Assembly: GCA_015143295.1 (NCBI GenBank)
Contig: CM026555.1
Span: 372,001-436,000 of the forward strand
Source: Tetracentron sinense
Taxonomy: Eukaryota > Streptophyta > Magnoliopsida > Trochodendrales > Trochodendraceae
Direction of reading: 5' to 3'
DNA: 64,000 nt
Under the pieces are notes generated by a model that was not told the DNA's origin, did no database searches, and saw nothing but the letters and a program-made list of their open reading frames with translations. Shown one piece after another: positions 34,700-46,661 of the stretch. Within the stretch, counting starts at the first letter, position 1. Each line of letters begins with the position of its first letter. A program made the translations under genes and the position numbers.

Positions 34700-35140
34700 G
34701 GGCATTCATATGGTCGGCAACTTTGGACAAGATTCTTATGATAGATCATCTAAGGAACTGATGTATGATGATCCCAACAGAGGCAGTGTACAGAAGTGGA
34801 GAAAGATGTGCATCACCTTCTTGTCCATTGTATGTCGGCATGATTGTTGCTCCTCCTCGTATAGATTAGTGTGTGAAGAAGCGGAGAAATATGTGCAGCA
34901 CCTTCTTTATCAGTGTCCGTGGCATGATTGGAGTTCCTCCTCCTTATGAGTTTATGACTTAAATGACCGAGAGGCGTCTTCAAAACCAAAGGCAACATTC
35001 TCTGGAGCATGCTGCCACCTGCAGTATGTTGGGGACCTTGGACGGAAAGGAGCAAAAGAGTGTTTGAAGATTCAGATTCGTTCTTGCCTAAGCTCTGTCC
35101 TTAGTAGGATGGAATCTTTGAAACTGGTCATCCCATCTCC
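34700..35140 (+). pseudogene. LINE zf-RVT fragment with internal duplication (copy A)
   Basis: VCEEAEKYVQHLLYQCPWHDW resembles the zf-RVT domain of plant LINEs. A diverged copy of the same roughly 77 bp (VQKWRKMCITFL... CRHD) lies just upstream, so the motif is tandemly duplicated. Downstream, KRVFEDSDSFLPKL in another frame resembles the linker after zf-RVT. Broken by stops. Copy B counterpart at about 48450-48880. Confidence 0.5.
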
Positions 35141-35276
35141 TAGAGTGTATAGCAGTGTTACTTAGGCACGTGGTATGAGTGCCAAGTGTCTAGGTGTCTA
35201 GGGGTGTTCAGCACGGCAAGCTCTGAAAATCCCAATATGATGGCACGGATGTACAAATTTTTAAAATGATAAATAG

Positions 35277-35304
<28 letters not shown>
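35277..35304. repeat. (AT)n microsatellite, copy A
   Basis: About 28 bp here against about 60 bp at 49024-49084 in copy B. Confidence 0.95.
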
Positions 35305-35307
<3 letters not shown>

Positions 35308-35399
35308 AACTCAAAATTTTCAAATAACAATAATAATATAAAGAAGGGGATCACCAGTCCCCAATTTTTTTAAAGAAGTATATACCTAAGTAATAAAAA

Positions 35400-36012
35400 T
35401 ACTCTTATAGGGAGTAGAAATGAACAACAAGAGAGAGAAGAGAAGAGAGAGATGTACATAATGATTGTTGTTGTTGCCACTGCTCAGCTTGCTCTCCTAA
35501 TAAAATTTCATCTATGTTTCTAAAAAAGCAACATAACTTGACAAAAAGTTCCGTGTAATTGTATTTTTAAAATGGCACGACATACTTGAAGCACCATGCG
35601 CCTAATCATAATGTTGATGTCACCATGACATGGTATAGGCACGTACCAAGGAGTGTCGTGTCGTGTCCAAGTGTCGGCACGACAAAATTTGGGAAAACTG
35701 AAGTGCCTAGGTAACATTGGTTTATAGACATTTGATGTTGGATTTCATGAAAATATTGTGGATTGAAGCTTTTGGGACTCTTGAGTCTTAATGGCCTTGA
35801 TTTGCGGGATTTTTCTCTTCCCTTTCATGTACATTCCTTTTACATCAATAAGATCATTACTGTCTACTCAGTAAGAAAGTAAAATAGAAGAAAACAGAGG
35901 CTATGGAATAAAAAGGGTTGTGAGCGACTTGGTAGGTGGTCTCGAACAAGGTCGTGGTCGCGACACCTTAGAGACTTCACACTCAGCAAGCGCCTATTTA
36001 GATTGTTCGAAT
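35400..36012. other. No gene seen; noisy end of copy A next to the gap
   Basis: Matches copy B, but from about 35728 on the two differ every few bases by short indels, while the preceding kilobases align almost cleanly. This looks like low-quality sequence at a contig end. Confidence 0.6.
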
Positions 36013-36025
36013 NNNNNNNNNNNNN
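36013..36025. other. Assembly gap (13 N)
   Basis: 13 undetermined bases. To the left is copy A spacer; to the right, with no transition, the middle of a copia integrase. The two sides are unrelated, so order and distance across the gap are uncertain. Confidence 0.99.
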
Positions 36026-38592
36026 GTTTGATACCTACATTAAATATAAACTTTGATATTTGTGAACCTTGTCTTAGTGGAAAGATGAGTAGAAAGCCTT
36101 TTGGCAAAGCCGAAAGATCTAAAGAATTATTGACCATAATTCACTCAGATATATGTGGTCCACTAAACATAAAAACACATAGAGGTATGGAGTACTTCAT
36201 AACATTTACTGATGATTACTCCAGATATGGGCATGTATACCTGATTCACAGAAAATCAGAAGTCCTAGAAAAATTTAAAGAGTACAAAAATGAAGTTGAA
36301 AATCAACTAGGAAAGAATATCAAGATATTGAGAACCGATAGGGGAGGTGAGTATACCTCAGAAATTTTTGATGATTTTTGTAGAAACCAAGGTATAATAC
36401 ATCATAAAACAATGCCTTATACGCCACAACAAAATGGAGTTGTTGAAAGGCGAAATAGAACCTTGTTGGATATGGTTAGATCTATGTTAAGTCACTCTAG
36501 CTTAGATCAATTTTTTTGGGGAGAAGCTTTATCAACTGCTGTATATATATTAAATAGGGTCATATCAAAACCTATTAGTATGACACCTTATGAAGTTTGG
36601 AATGGTAGAAAACCTAGTTTAGATCATATTAAAGTTTGGGGTTCATCTGCCCATGTATGGATACCTAGTCAGAATAGAAGTAAGATAAGTGCTAAAACTA
36701 TAAAGTGTACATTTATAGGTTATCCAGATACATCAAAGGGTTATAGATTTGTGGTTCATCATGATGATGGATCGTTGAGAGTTATAGAAAGTAGAGATGC
36801 TACTTTTCTAGAAGATATTAAAAATAGTAATAAGCAAATTGATATTTTTGAAATACCAAAAGAAAAGAGGCCGACTAATAATGAAACTGAAACTTTTCAT
36901 GCTCCAGCTCCAACACATGACACAATTAGTACAATTCGGAGAGAAAGACAACCTCCTTCATATTTAAGAGATTACATCAGACTTATAAATGAAGAAGAAA
37001 TAGATGATCCTCTTTCTTATCGAGAGGCAATGTCTTTACCAGATTCAGAAAAATGGGAAGAAGCCATGAATGAAGAGCTGGAATCAATAATCAAAAATAA
37101 AGTTTGGGAACTAGTAGATTTACCAAAAGAGAGAAAAACTATAAGGTGTAAATGGGTTTTAAAGAAGAAATTGAATTCTGATGGAACCATAGATAAATAT
37201 AAAGCAAGATTAGTGGCTAAAGGTTTCACTCAGAAGGAAGGAATAGATTATGATGAAACCTATTCTCCTGTAGCAAAATTCACACATAAGAATCCTAATG
37301 TCTATAGTAGCCACTTAGACTTAGAATTACATCAAATGGATGTCAAGACAACATTTTTTAAATGGAGAGTTAAAGAGGAAATATTTATGAGACAACCCGA
37401 GGGATATGAATCATAGGTGAGTCAAATAAGTTCTTAAATTAATATAAATCATTATATGGTTTAAAACAATCTCAAGACAATGGTATTACACTTTCCAATA
37501 GCAGTAATTAAGTTTGAATTCATTCCTAATACTTTTGATCATTGTATTACTCTAAAAATAGGTGGGAGTGGATTTGTTATATTGTCACTTCTGTGGATGA
37601 CATTTTGTTAGCATCAAATGACTATAAACATGTTAAATGAAACAAAAGATTGGTTGAAATCCCAATTCGAAATGAAAGACATGGGAGAAGCATCTTTTGT
37701 GCTTGGAATCAAAATTATTAGAGATAGAAAACTGAAGAAGTTAAGTCTCTCACAAGAAACTTACTTAAATAACATAGTAAAAGAAATTTAAAATGGAAAC
37801 ATCCAAGGCCATGAATACACCTATTGTAAAGGTATAAGCTATCTAAGAAATGGCTCCATCAAATGAAAAGACAGGAAAGAATGGAAAATAAGCCCTATGC
37901 TCAGGCTGTTGGAAACCTAATGTATGTTATGTTATGTACTAGGCCAGACTTAAGTTATGTTGTAGGGCTTGTGAGTAGATACCAGAGCCATCCTGGTATA
38001 CCTCACTGGTTAGCAGTTAAAAGAATTCTTAGATATATACAAGGGACAAAAGATTATAAACTAACATACCAGGCCCAAGACCTAGAAGTCATGGGGTTCT
38101 GTGATGCTGATTTTGCAGGAGACCAAGATGATAGAAAATCAACATCAGGTTATATTTTCGTACTTGGAGGTGGAGCAGTTTCCTGGTCAAGTAAAAAACA
38201 AGGTTGTGTTGCTAGATACACAATGGAAGCTGAATTTGTGGCTTGCAGTGCTGCAGCCATGGAAGCTGTCTGGATAAGAAGATCCCTACTAGATTTGAAT
38301 CTAAAAGGAATAGCCGACAGTCAAATCATTATCATGTGTGATAATGAGGCAGCTATAGCTACCATAAGAAATGGTGAGATTGGACCGAGAGGCAAACATA
38401 TTGAGCTGCAATATCACTATATATTGGATGTGATACAAAAGAAAGAGATAGCAATGGAGTTCATCCCCTCAAAGGAAATGGTCGTTGATCCACTGACTAA
38501 ACCCATCGGTTCTGAAGATTTTGTAAAACATGTGTCTTTAATGGGTTTGAGAAGCGACTGAATACATCTCAGGCTTATGGCCAAGTGGGAGA
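36026..38592 (+). pseudogene. Ty1/copia pol fragment, 5' truncated at the gap
   Basis: Reads from the end of the integrase zinc site (CEPCLSGKM) through the core [15 protein letters not shown] and, 35 residues after that Asp, the Glu of [10 protein letters not shown]; then RT ([21 protein letters not shown]) to a stop at about 37416. Between 37417 and 37862 RT is broken, and the catalytic YVDD box reads SVDD. RNase H follows at 37863-38561 (CDADFAGDQDDRKSTSGY, MEAEFVACSAA, CDNEAA). It ends with a PPT-like AAGTGGGAGA (38583-38592). A different copia lineage from the element at 17204. Dead copy. Confidence 0.92.
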
Positions 38593-38652
38593 TGATGGTA
38601 TCGGGTGGCCAAAAGCCCTCGATAGAGGAATCGGGTGGTCTATAACCCTCTA
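38593..38652 (+). repeat. Truncated copia 3' LTR, fused to gypsy gag
   Basis: TGATGGTATCGGG directly after the PPT looks like an LTR start. About 60 bp later the sequence enters the minus-strand gypsy gag at 38650. The piece holds a two-fold ATCGGGTGG...CCCTCNAT repeat. The junction has no TSD that I can see. Confidence 0.55.
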
Positions 38653-39225
38653 TCGGTCAGGAATCTCTCCCTTCATGCTCTTAACATGAGCACCGATCAA
38701 AGCCTCCACCTCCTTGGCGGTCACCCAAGTCTTCTGGGCGTCTGCACCTCCGGGAACCCCTCTCAAGTCTTCTCGCCCTACCCCTTCTCGCAAATCCACG
38801 CGATCTGAAGGAATACTCTGCTCTGCCCGAACCTGAGGCTGCATTACATCCCCTTCAGTAGGAAGAAGCACAAACCTGGTTTCACGGTTCTCTGGTGCAG
38901 AAGGAGAAGAAGAGAAGTCAAACTGACGTCTCACAGAAAACCTCTGCTGTGGCACCTCATCCACCTCGAGCCTGCTATGCTCGAACGCCTCCAGCCTCTC
39001 CTGCATCAACTGCTGCTGCCTGGTGATCTGATCCAGAGCAGACTGCTGCTTTTGCAACATCGCCAAAATGCAATCAGAAACAGAAAGCTCAACAGGAGGA
39101 GGCATGGTCCTCTCTGGTTGCCCAGACGAAGGACTGACCCTAGGGATGTGCACGACAGAAGGTACAAAAGAAGTGGCCTGAGGGGTTTGATCCTCACGCC
39201 CGAACGCTGATGACTGGTCAGCCAT
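38650..39225 (-). pseudogene. Ty3/gypsy gag, N-terminal part
   Basis: Start MADQSSAFGRED at 39225, 37 nt downstream of the PBS. Low-complexity P/S/E-rich N-terminus, then a Q-rich coiled coil (LQKQQSALDQITRQQQLMQE), then a segment ending KSMKGEIPDR and a stop created at the junction with the copia LTR. This N-terminal layout is common in plant gypsy Gag proteins of the Tat/Athila branch. The retrotransposon-gag core, zinc knuckle and pol are all missing, so the element is truncated. Confidence 0.65.
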
Positions 39226-39261
39226 GATCACAAAGAGCAAAGGAGGGTTCGTTTATTATTT

Positions 39262-39277
39262 CCCACAGACGGCGCCA
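39262..39277 (-). other. Gypsy primer-binding site
   Basis: Minus strand TGGCGCCGTCTGTGGG, a PBS of the TGGCGCC type frequent in plant Ty3/gypsy elements, 4 nt after the LTR end. Confidence 0.75.
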
Positions 39278-39281
39278 ATTT

Positions 39282-40180
39282 TGAAGGGGAAAAATACTGG
39301 AAAGGACACGCGTCAGCTACAGCTCCTCCCACGCTCTGGTTTACCGGTAGAAGGTTGGAGTGGAGGGTGTGGCACCCTGACCTGTACTCTGATGGTAAAG
39401 TAAGTAGATGTAGAAGATAATGAACAGTAAACACTGAAATAGGCACTGAAATTACGCAAGGCACTGGGAAGCACTGAACAAGTATACTCTGAAGTACGGC
39501 CAAAAACGTCTATATCCTCAGCACTAAAAATCACAGGGTATTTATAGGGTAAGGTTGGTATGGCCATCGATGACCATGGATGACCATAGGTGTCCATACC
39601 ACGTGTTTTGCACTCATTGCCAAATATATCAGACATATCTGCCGCCGGTTACATCACACGTGACAGCCTCCTATGAGTCCAATCGGACGGGATCGGACAG
39701 TACGCAGAAGTGACCAACATTAAATGCCAAGACAGTGCTTTCGGCACAAAACGGCGCATTCGGCACACATGTCGGAATTATGGATCGCCTCCTGATCACT
39801 TCCTCCTACGAGTCGGTCTCGTTGTTGACTCGAGCTCGGTTACGGCATAGATGTCTTAGAATACAGCCAGGACATCGTTGTCGGTGAGACAACGGGCTCG
39901 TTGTTCATGTAACGACAAAAACGTTGTCAAGAGTACAACGGTCACGTTATGCTTCAGACAACGAGCACGTTGTCAAAGCCACAACGGAAACGTTGTTCTA
40001 CAAGAGAACAAAGACGTCGTAATGCGCACAACGGGAACGTTGTGCATCAGACAACGTGTGATCCCTCTATTTTAAGCACGTGACCCCAACTCGTATCCAC
40101 GTGTCACTTTCGTGAACAAAACAACAAAAACGAACTCGTTTTCCAACGCTAGGTTGATTTTACGAATTTTATCCGTTACA
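39282..40180 (-). repeat. 5' LTR of the truncated gypsy element
   Basis: 899 bp, minus sense TGTAACGGATAAAATTC...TTCCCCTTCA. TATA-like CCCTATAAATACCC at about 39536-39549. Upstream in U3, at about 39874-40056, lies an array of ACAACGnnnnCGTTGT-type palindromes (about seven units, some degraded). The duplicated segment B begins at the very next base, 40181. Confidence 0.85.
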
Positions 40181-42349
40181 CTATACAAAGCTTGAAGTTT
40201 CAGAAGTAAGCACTCCTTGACAAGAGGATGAAGAAGAAAAACATAGCATAAGAAGACCCCCTCAAGCTCGTTCACCCCTGGTCTGGGAAGCAAGCTGGAC
40301 TGGATATATTTCGGGGCGATTTGGAGACTTATCAAAATGAAGGTATTTTAAGCGGTGTGACTGTGGCATACTCACTCTCTCTGTGAGGCGGTGGGTTTGA
40401 GAATGAATGAATGAGTAAATTCGAGAAGAAAGAGAAGAAAGAAGATGCTGGGTGGAAAGAGACAAGAAATCTCAGCTTTATTTGTTAGTTTATAGGAGGA
40501 TAGTATTGGAAATTAGATTGCTGGTATTGTTAAGAGAAGGATATTTTTGTAATAAAGGAAATGTGAACGAAATAGTCGATAGTTTCCCTAGAGCTGTTAC
40601 ACCATGAGCACGTGCTAATAAAAGGAGGAGAGAAGAGGTTGTTTATCATGACGTACAATCGACGGTGGGCCCACAAAGTTAAGTACCGGAAGAGGTATTT
40701 GATAAGCCAATGGATTGGTATCACTTGTGGGGCCCATTGAAGTTGGATGACACAGCAGGTGAACTCCTACTATTTTAATAGCTCGGCAGGCTAGCAGCTA
40801 CCCTTTTGGATTAATATGCTGGTCTTTTTGGCTTGATATGGAGGACCTCTTTGGGATATGAATATAGAAAAGTAAAGATTAAAAGGGTATTTTCGGAATT
40901 CACCCTAACTTTAACAGGACATTTGTAGAATAAACAAAAGCTAAGTAAACGAAATTGGAACAGTTCTGGAATTAAAAAAAAGGTGAACGAAAGCTTCAAC
41001 AGCTGCCGTTCACCTTTTATATATATATGTATATGTTAGTAGATAAGAAGAGTCTTGGAAAAAGGAATTTTAATACGTATTGAATTGGGGACGGGGTTAT
41101 AGTGGTATAGATTAGGTATAACTAGTAAGAAGAACCTTAAAAAAAATAAAGGGTATAAGTAATAATATGAGAAGAAAGAAAAAAAAAATTCATTGTATTA
41201 CAATTACAAAATTAAAAGCAAAAAAAATAAAAATCATTGTATCTAAAAATCTTCTCATGCACACCAAATTTATTTATTTATTTTAAATATCTTATTCTAT
41301 AAGTTCATGATTTTTAAAAATTTTCAAAATTACTAAAAATAAATTTCAGAAACCCAATTAAATTTAAAAATTATAAATAAAATAATTTAACTTGATCCAA
41401 TTAGACGAAAGTGAAAGAATACACGCCCTGTAAAAAAAAATATGGGTACTTATAAATTATGGAGGTGTACCATTTTATGACATAGATGGGTAGGCAACTA
41501 TAACCAGTCTAATATATTGGATTGTTATTTATATGGTGAATAGTAGGTTTCCTTCTACCTACACATATAGATAGTAAGGGGTCAATCTTAGGGTGTTGTG
41601 GAGACCACCAAGTAATAATATGTTATTAATTTTTTGTTCATAGGTTTCAATGTGCAGATCTTACCTTGGAATAGACGGTCGAGAAGATTGCTATCGTCCA
41701 ATACGGATCGAGATACGCATCTACTATAAAACCACAAAGCACAGATGATGCTTAATACAAAGGAAATTGTTAACTGCATTTACTGATTGGAAATAAAGAA
41801 AATAAATAAATAAATAGGGAAAAGCTTTGATAGCGTATAAATGAGAAAAAAAAGGGACAACACAAACCTTGTAACATGCCAAATTCTCGTTGAATCCACT
41901 TGTAGGATTCAAAATTGATATTAAAATGGTGAAATAGAGGACCTTTAATTTGTTGGTATTTTTTCAAGAAGGAATACAGATATCCAAAAAAAAAAAAATG
42001 AAGAAAGAGAATGGGATGGAGTAGCTAAAATAAAAGGAGGCGTATTTGATAATAAGAACAAAGATTTTCAAAACGTAATAGTGTCAATCTAAATTTTCGA
42101 AACTGAAAAAGGGACGAATGGAGGACCCAATGAAATTTGAAAACCCAAAAAAATATTTTCTTTGCAACTTTGATAGATCACTGGGAGAGAAAGAGTCATA
42201 TTTTTTAATTGATATATGATGTTTATTAGATGTGTATGTGATAATAATTTAGGGGAAAATGAGAATTGGAAAGGTTGAAATAGTCTAGAGATTAGTGTAA
42301 GGGATAAAATTCATATAAAGGAGTAAAAAGAAGAGGTAAAATAGGAATT

Positions 42350-43430
42350 TCTCATGCTAACAAATTCTAACAATTTAGCCGACATAAGCCTACTTGGGCT
42401 ATGTGCTGGCTCTCTTGAGTGTTGTCTAACAGGTGACCTCATCATGACTACACAAGTCATGATGACTCCAAATGCCTATAAATAAGCAAGAATCACCAGA
42501 AAGAAAAAAAGGATGGTGCGGAAGGCAAGAGAGGAAATCAAGGGCAGAAGAAGAAGAGGAAGAAGAAGATCTGAGAAGCTTGAGTCATTCACACCCCTAC
42601 CCCGAAAGGCTATGCAGGCGGCCACTCACCTGATTCTCTCATTTTCCTTTGGTGTTATCTGGCTACTTGATGCTCTTTATGGCCTCACAATCTATTATGG
42701 TCACCGGATTCTCTCAAATAGGCCATGAATAGTGCCAAATCCGTTGTCGCGTTGTCTGCTGTGAATAGTGCCGAATCCGTTGTCGCGTTGTCTGTTATGA
42801 GTAGTGTTGAGCTCGTTGTCCGTTGTGAGTTGCACAACGTACTCGTTGTCTGATGCACAACGTATACGCTGTTTGTGCCTTATCCGAGCTGCGTTGTCAG
42901 AGCTACGTTGTTTGTGCCTTATCCGAGTTACGTTGTCAGAGCTACGTTGTCTGTGCCTTATCTGAGCTACGTTGTCAGAGCTACGTTGTCTGTGCCTTAT
43001 CTGAGCTACGTTGTCAGAGTTACGTTGTCTGTACCTTATCTGAGCTATGTTGTCTGTGCCTTGTCTGAGCTACGTTGTCTGAGCTACATTGTCAGAGTTA
43101 CGTTGTCTGTGCCTTGTCAGAGCTACGTTGTCTGTGCCTTATACGAGCTACGTTGTCAGAGCTACATTGTCTGAGCCATATTCTTTGTGCCTCCTGAGCT
43201 ACAATCTCCAGAGCATAACACCAGAGCTCGTCCTCAAGTGCATATACCCAGTGACCTCACGATAAGTATCTCTATACTATTATGTTCATATGTTCATGTG
43301 CTTGTGCCTTATACTGACTTTATCATCGGAGCTTATTTCAGGGTGCACACCCGCCCCCTCAGACTCATTCACAGGTGGAGTTTTGCTATTATTCCTCTAC
43401 CAGCAAAGCAGCTACAGACGTGTGGCATGT
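42350..43430 (+). repeat. LTR-like region with CGTTGT minisatellite (copy B)
   Basis: Counterpart of 16140-17203, uninterrupted at its right end. The minisatellite (about 42750-43175) differs from copy A in unit order and number; for example copy B has an extra TACGTTGTCAGAGC-type unit near 43150. Confidence 0.55.
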
Positions 43431-45454
43431 ACGAGATTTTTCCCTTTCAATTAGTATTATACTAACCATGATGAGTAAGAGCTTGGTGTTAAAGTCATGG
43501 GTGGTGGTGGCTACTACTTTTAAACCTCCTAAATGAACTAATATTTGTATGAGCTTTACAGTCATGGATGGTGGTGGCTGTTACTTTTAAACATCCTAAA
43601 CAGAAAGTAAAAGATATATGTAAAATATAAACTAAAGCTTTGAAACTTACATAGGTTCTTGAAGATCCAATTCCATTGATGCAGAAGGGAGAAAACCAGA
43701 CGCAGCAAACCATACCATTTTGTCATCAACAGGCTTATGGGACATTAAAATGAAATAAGTGAAAGTTTGATGGAATAGAATGTAACTGAGAGAGGCAGTT
43801 GAGTCGTGTAAGATGTTAAAAGCTGGGAGGAACGTTATAGACTTGGTGTGAGTTACCAACACCACATGATAGGAATATTTTAGAGATTTTAAACCATTAA
43901 CATTGAAATCAAGTACACGTTTCTTCAAATCACATATAACCCTTCTCTACCTCCCGAGTGTCACGCCCTACTCTAAATAACAATCAAACACGTAACCGTT
44001 TACATTATGGGAAGATGTAAAGAGTAAAGACATGAACGACTGGTAAAACGTTTTTTTGATAAATGTAAAGCCTATTCATGAAGACGTAAAGACTATTTGG
44101 AAAGATGGAATGATAGGAATTTAGAATCCTATGTGGCTTGACAAGTGGCATGAAGGTGTAGTCCTATGTGGTAGAAGGAGAGGAGGAACTCTGCCTTAGT
44201 AGTAGGTAATAGATGTGAAGATTAATGATGGACTGGGGGGAGGAATGGCAAAGGATAGGAGAGAGAGAGTTAGTGGGAAGATTAAGATTTTAATTAAGGT
44301 GAGTGGGGTCCACTTGACACAAATAGAGTAAAGCTATCGGTTGGAGGGTGAGCCACATGGCACCAATTTGAAGATAATGGAGAGCAATAGAGTGTGCCAC
44401 GTGGATACCAATTGCTATATAGTAGTAGTTTAGATTCAAATTGATTTGCACATTACTAGGTGTCTTAATATTTAATTGTATATTTGCTTGGTTTTAGTTC
44501 TTAATATGCAAAATTGTTGATTTTATTGTAAAATTGTTGATTTTATTTTTACTTTATGTATCCATTAATGGTATTCAAATTACTTCAAAGATTAGTTTGA
44601 AGTTAATAGGCAAAGATTGAATTTTTGGATGATTAAGGCTTCAAAATTAGTTATGTTTTAAGCCTAGCATTTGATTTTTTTTTTTTCGAATTCATGTTTT
44701 TCAAGTCCGTCATTAAGATTGGACACTCACGTGCATATATATATTATTTTATTTCTAAACCCAAGTTTGGATGGATGAACCCTAGGGGTAAGTGAATCTT
44801 AACCACAATTAGTAGGTGATAAAAATGAGGTCGTGGACCAATAAGATCACGCGGTCAACTTCCAAGCTGATGGTCTGTTTTGCATTTCCCTAAATAATAT
44901 AATATAAGTTTATAAAACTAAAATAATCTTATACTTTTTACATAATTTAAGATAGTAAATTATTATTTTTAATTATAATGAAGATAAATATTTAATTTTT
45001 AAATAAAATTTATAATTTTTTACATTTCTTCTTTCTTTCTTAAACTTTTTTTAAACAATCAAATAATTTGGATATTATCCAAATTCAAATATTTTAATGA
45101 GAGTCGGACACAATTAATACCTTATTTTCACTTACCGTCAGATATTTATTTGAATTTGGATTAGTCTGGTATATAATCTGGTATATAATCGAATACAGAT
45201 TCGGTTATACCACTATCCGCTTCGTATTCGATCTTTTGACAGCTCTAACCTCCGGTATGCCAAAAACCGGATTCGATCCATTGATAACTCTAACCTCGGG
45301 TATGCCAAAAACCCAATGTGGGCATGCTTTCCAAATGTTTATTGTTGTATAAAGAAAATTCCAGTTTAGCACAGGCATGAGAGAATTTTCTGTGTTTGAA
45401 AAGTAGGTTATCACTTTTAACACTGAAAGACTCCTCTATGTGGTTCTTCAGGCT

Positions 45455-45690
45455 TTCAGCTGCATTTGTTTTGGTGATTTTAATGACACCCTTGAAGGTC
45501 GTTTAAAAGCCCTCACCAAATGGAACATTCCTTGTACTGTTCAGGCTCACCAACTCCTCATATATCTTTAATTAGTTCTGATCATAGTCCTTTCAAGTTA
45601 TTGCTCTAGCCCGCCCACAACCCAGGGCAGTCTCCATTTAAATTTGAGTCCATGTAGACCTCTGCTAAAGGACAGATTACACGAGAATGA
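45455..45690 (+). pseudogene. LINE endonuclease fragment (copy B)
   Basis: Same remnant as 31705-31945, with GDFN-like and SDHSPF-like motifs in separate frames and a small insertion near 45690. Confidence 0.45.
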
Positions 45691-46243
45691 ATGGCCATTG
45701 CACAATATAGTAAACAAATTAAACTTTCCTGAGATTCACATTTAACAAAATCAACCGGAAAGTGATTGAATTCTCTTACATTTAATCAAGCCCTTGATTC
45801 AAATAGAGAAGCCTGTAGTTGCAAGTTCACGTGCCACTCTTTTTTAGAGTTTCAACTTTCTCTCACTCATAAATCAAAGAGAGAGAGAGTAGAGAGTAGA
45901 GAGTAGAGAGTAGAGAGTAGAGAGAGAGCAAAACCGAGAACCCAAATCCTCTGTATTATTAATATCAAATCAAATGCCCTAATTCCTTCTTCTCTCTTCA
46001 TTTCTCATCCACCATCCCATCTTACCCACATAACAAAACCCAGAAAAAAAAATTATAACCTTTTGACTAAGCTTTTATATAGTGGCTAATGCAGAACTTT
46101 GTGCCAAAACCTAGTGGAAATGAGAACAAGAGAAAAATGCCTCCTTTACTACTACTGCTATACCACCGCCACTGAATAACTCTCACAACTATTGTAACAG
46201 ATGGTGGCTGTGGGTTAGTCAAGTACTATATTGTTGTATGCTC

Positions 46244-46552
46244 TCAAACAGAGACGCTTCTTTTGTCAGATAAGATCCTCTCAAACATCCTCCCTGTAGA
46301 TTGGCTGCACTTACTGCCGCCACTGCAGCCCCTTGCTTTTCTCGGAACAGACCTTTGCATGATTCGGATGGGAATTCCACCAATATCAAAATCTTCCTTC
46401 AAAGACTTCGTTAAGAACCTGAGATCTGTGTCTGATAGCTGTGTCTTCCCACTCACAAAGGCAACAAATGTTGGTGGCCGGGCCTTGACTTGGGTGAAGT
46501 ACTTGATCTTGGGTTGGGAAGCCTGATCTTTCAAGGAATGCCTGCTCATAAC
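46244..46552 (-). CDS. Der/EngA GTPase, last exon (KH-like domain), copy B
   Basis: The 3' exon of the only host gene I recognise. Acceptor TTTGGTCAG|GTT at 46552, stop at 46244, 102 codons. PKIKYFTQVKARPPTFVAFVS followed by LRFLTKSLKEDFDIGGIPIRI is the conserved KH-like C-terminal domain of the double-GTPase Der (EngA), which in bacteria and plastids helps assemble the large ribosomal subunit. The remaining about 35 residues (RSVPRKARGCSGG... ending RSVSV) are a basic tail of the kind seen in plant homologues. The gene reads leftward; upstream exons are at 46662-46799 and 50732-50917. A plastid location is expected from the family but the targeting peptide lies outside this window. Confidence 0.88.
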   Translation of the reverse strand, partial: VMSRHSLKDQASQPKIKYFTQVKARPPTFVAFVSGKTQLSDTDLRFLTKSLKEDFDIGGIPIRIMQRSVPRKARGCSGGSKCSQSTGRMFERILSDKRSVSV

Positions 46553-46661
46553 CTGACCAAAGAAGAGGTTCTAGAATCATACCTTGTATAGAATCCAATA
46601 ACATATTTGATTGTGGATGAATCATGATAAAAGAAATGGCATATGAGCATTACAAACTGAC

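Larger units (their letters stand above)
13964..36012. repeat. Copy A of the duplicated segment (holds the young copia)
   Basis: From CTATACAAAGCTTGAAG at 13964 to the N gap it matches 40181 to about 49810, colinear and in the same orientation, at what looks like 97-99% identity outside indels. It is longer only because of the copia element at 17204-29657. Without it, copy A is about 9.59 kb, close to copy B. It contains a Helitron-like element, an LTR-like region with minisatellite, LINE scraps, the last two Der exons and a hAT-type MITE. The final roughly 285 bp (about 35728-36012) differ from copy B by many small indels, unlike the rest. Confidence 0.92.
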
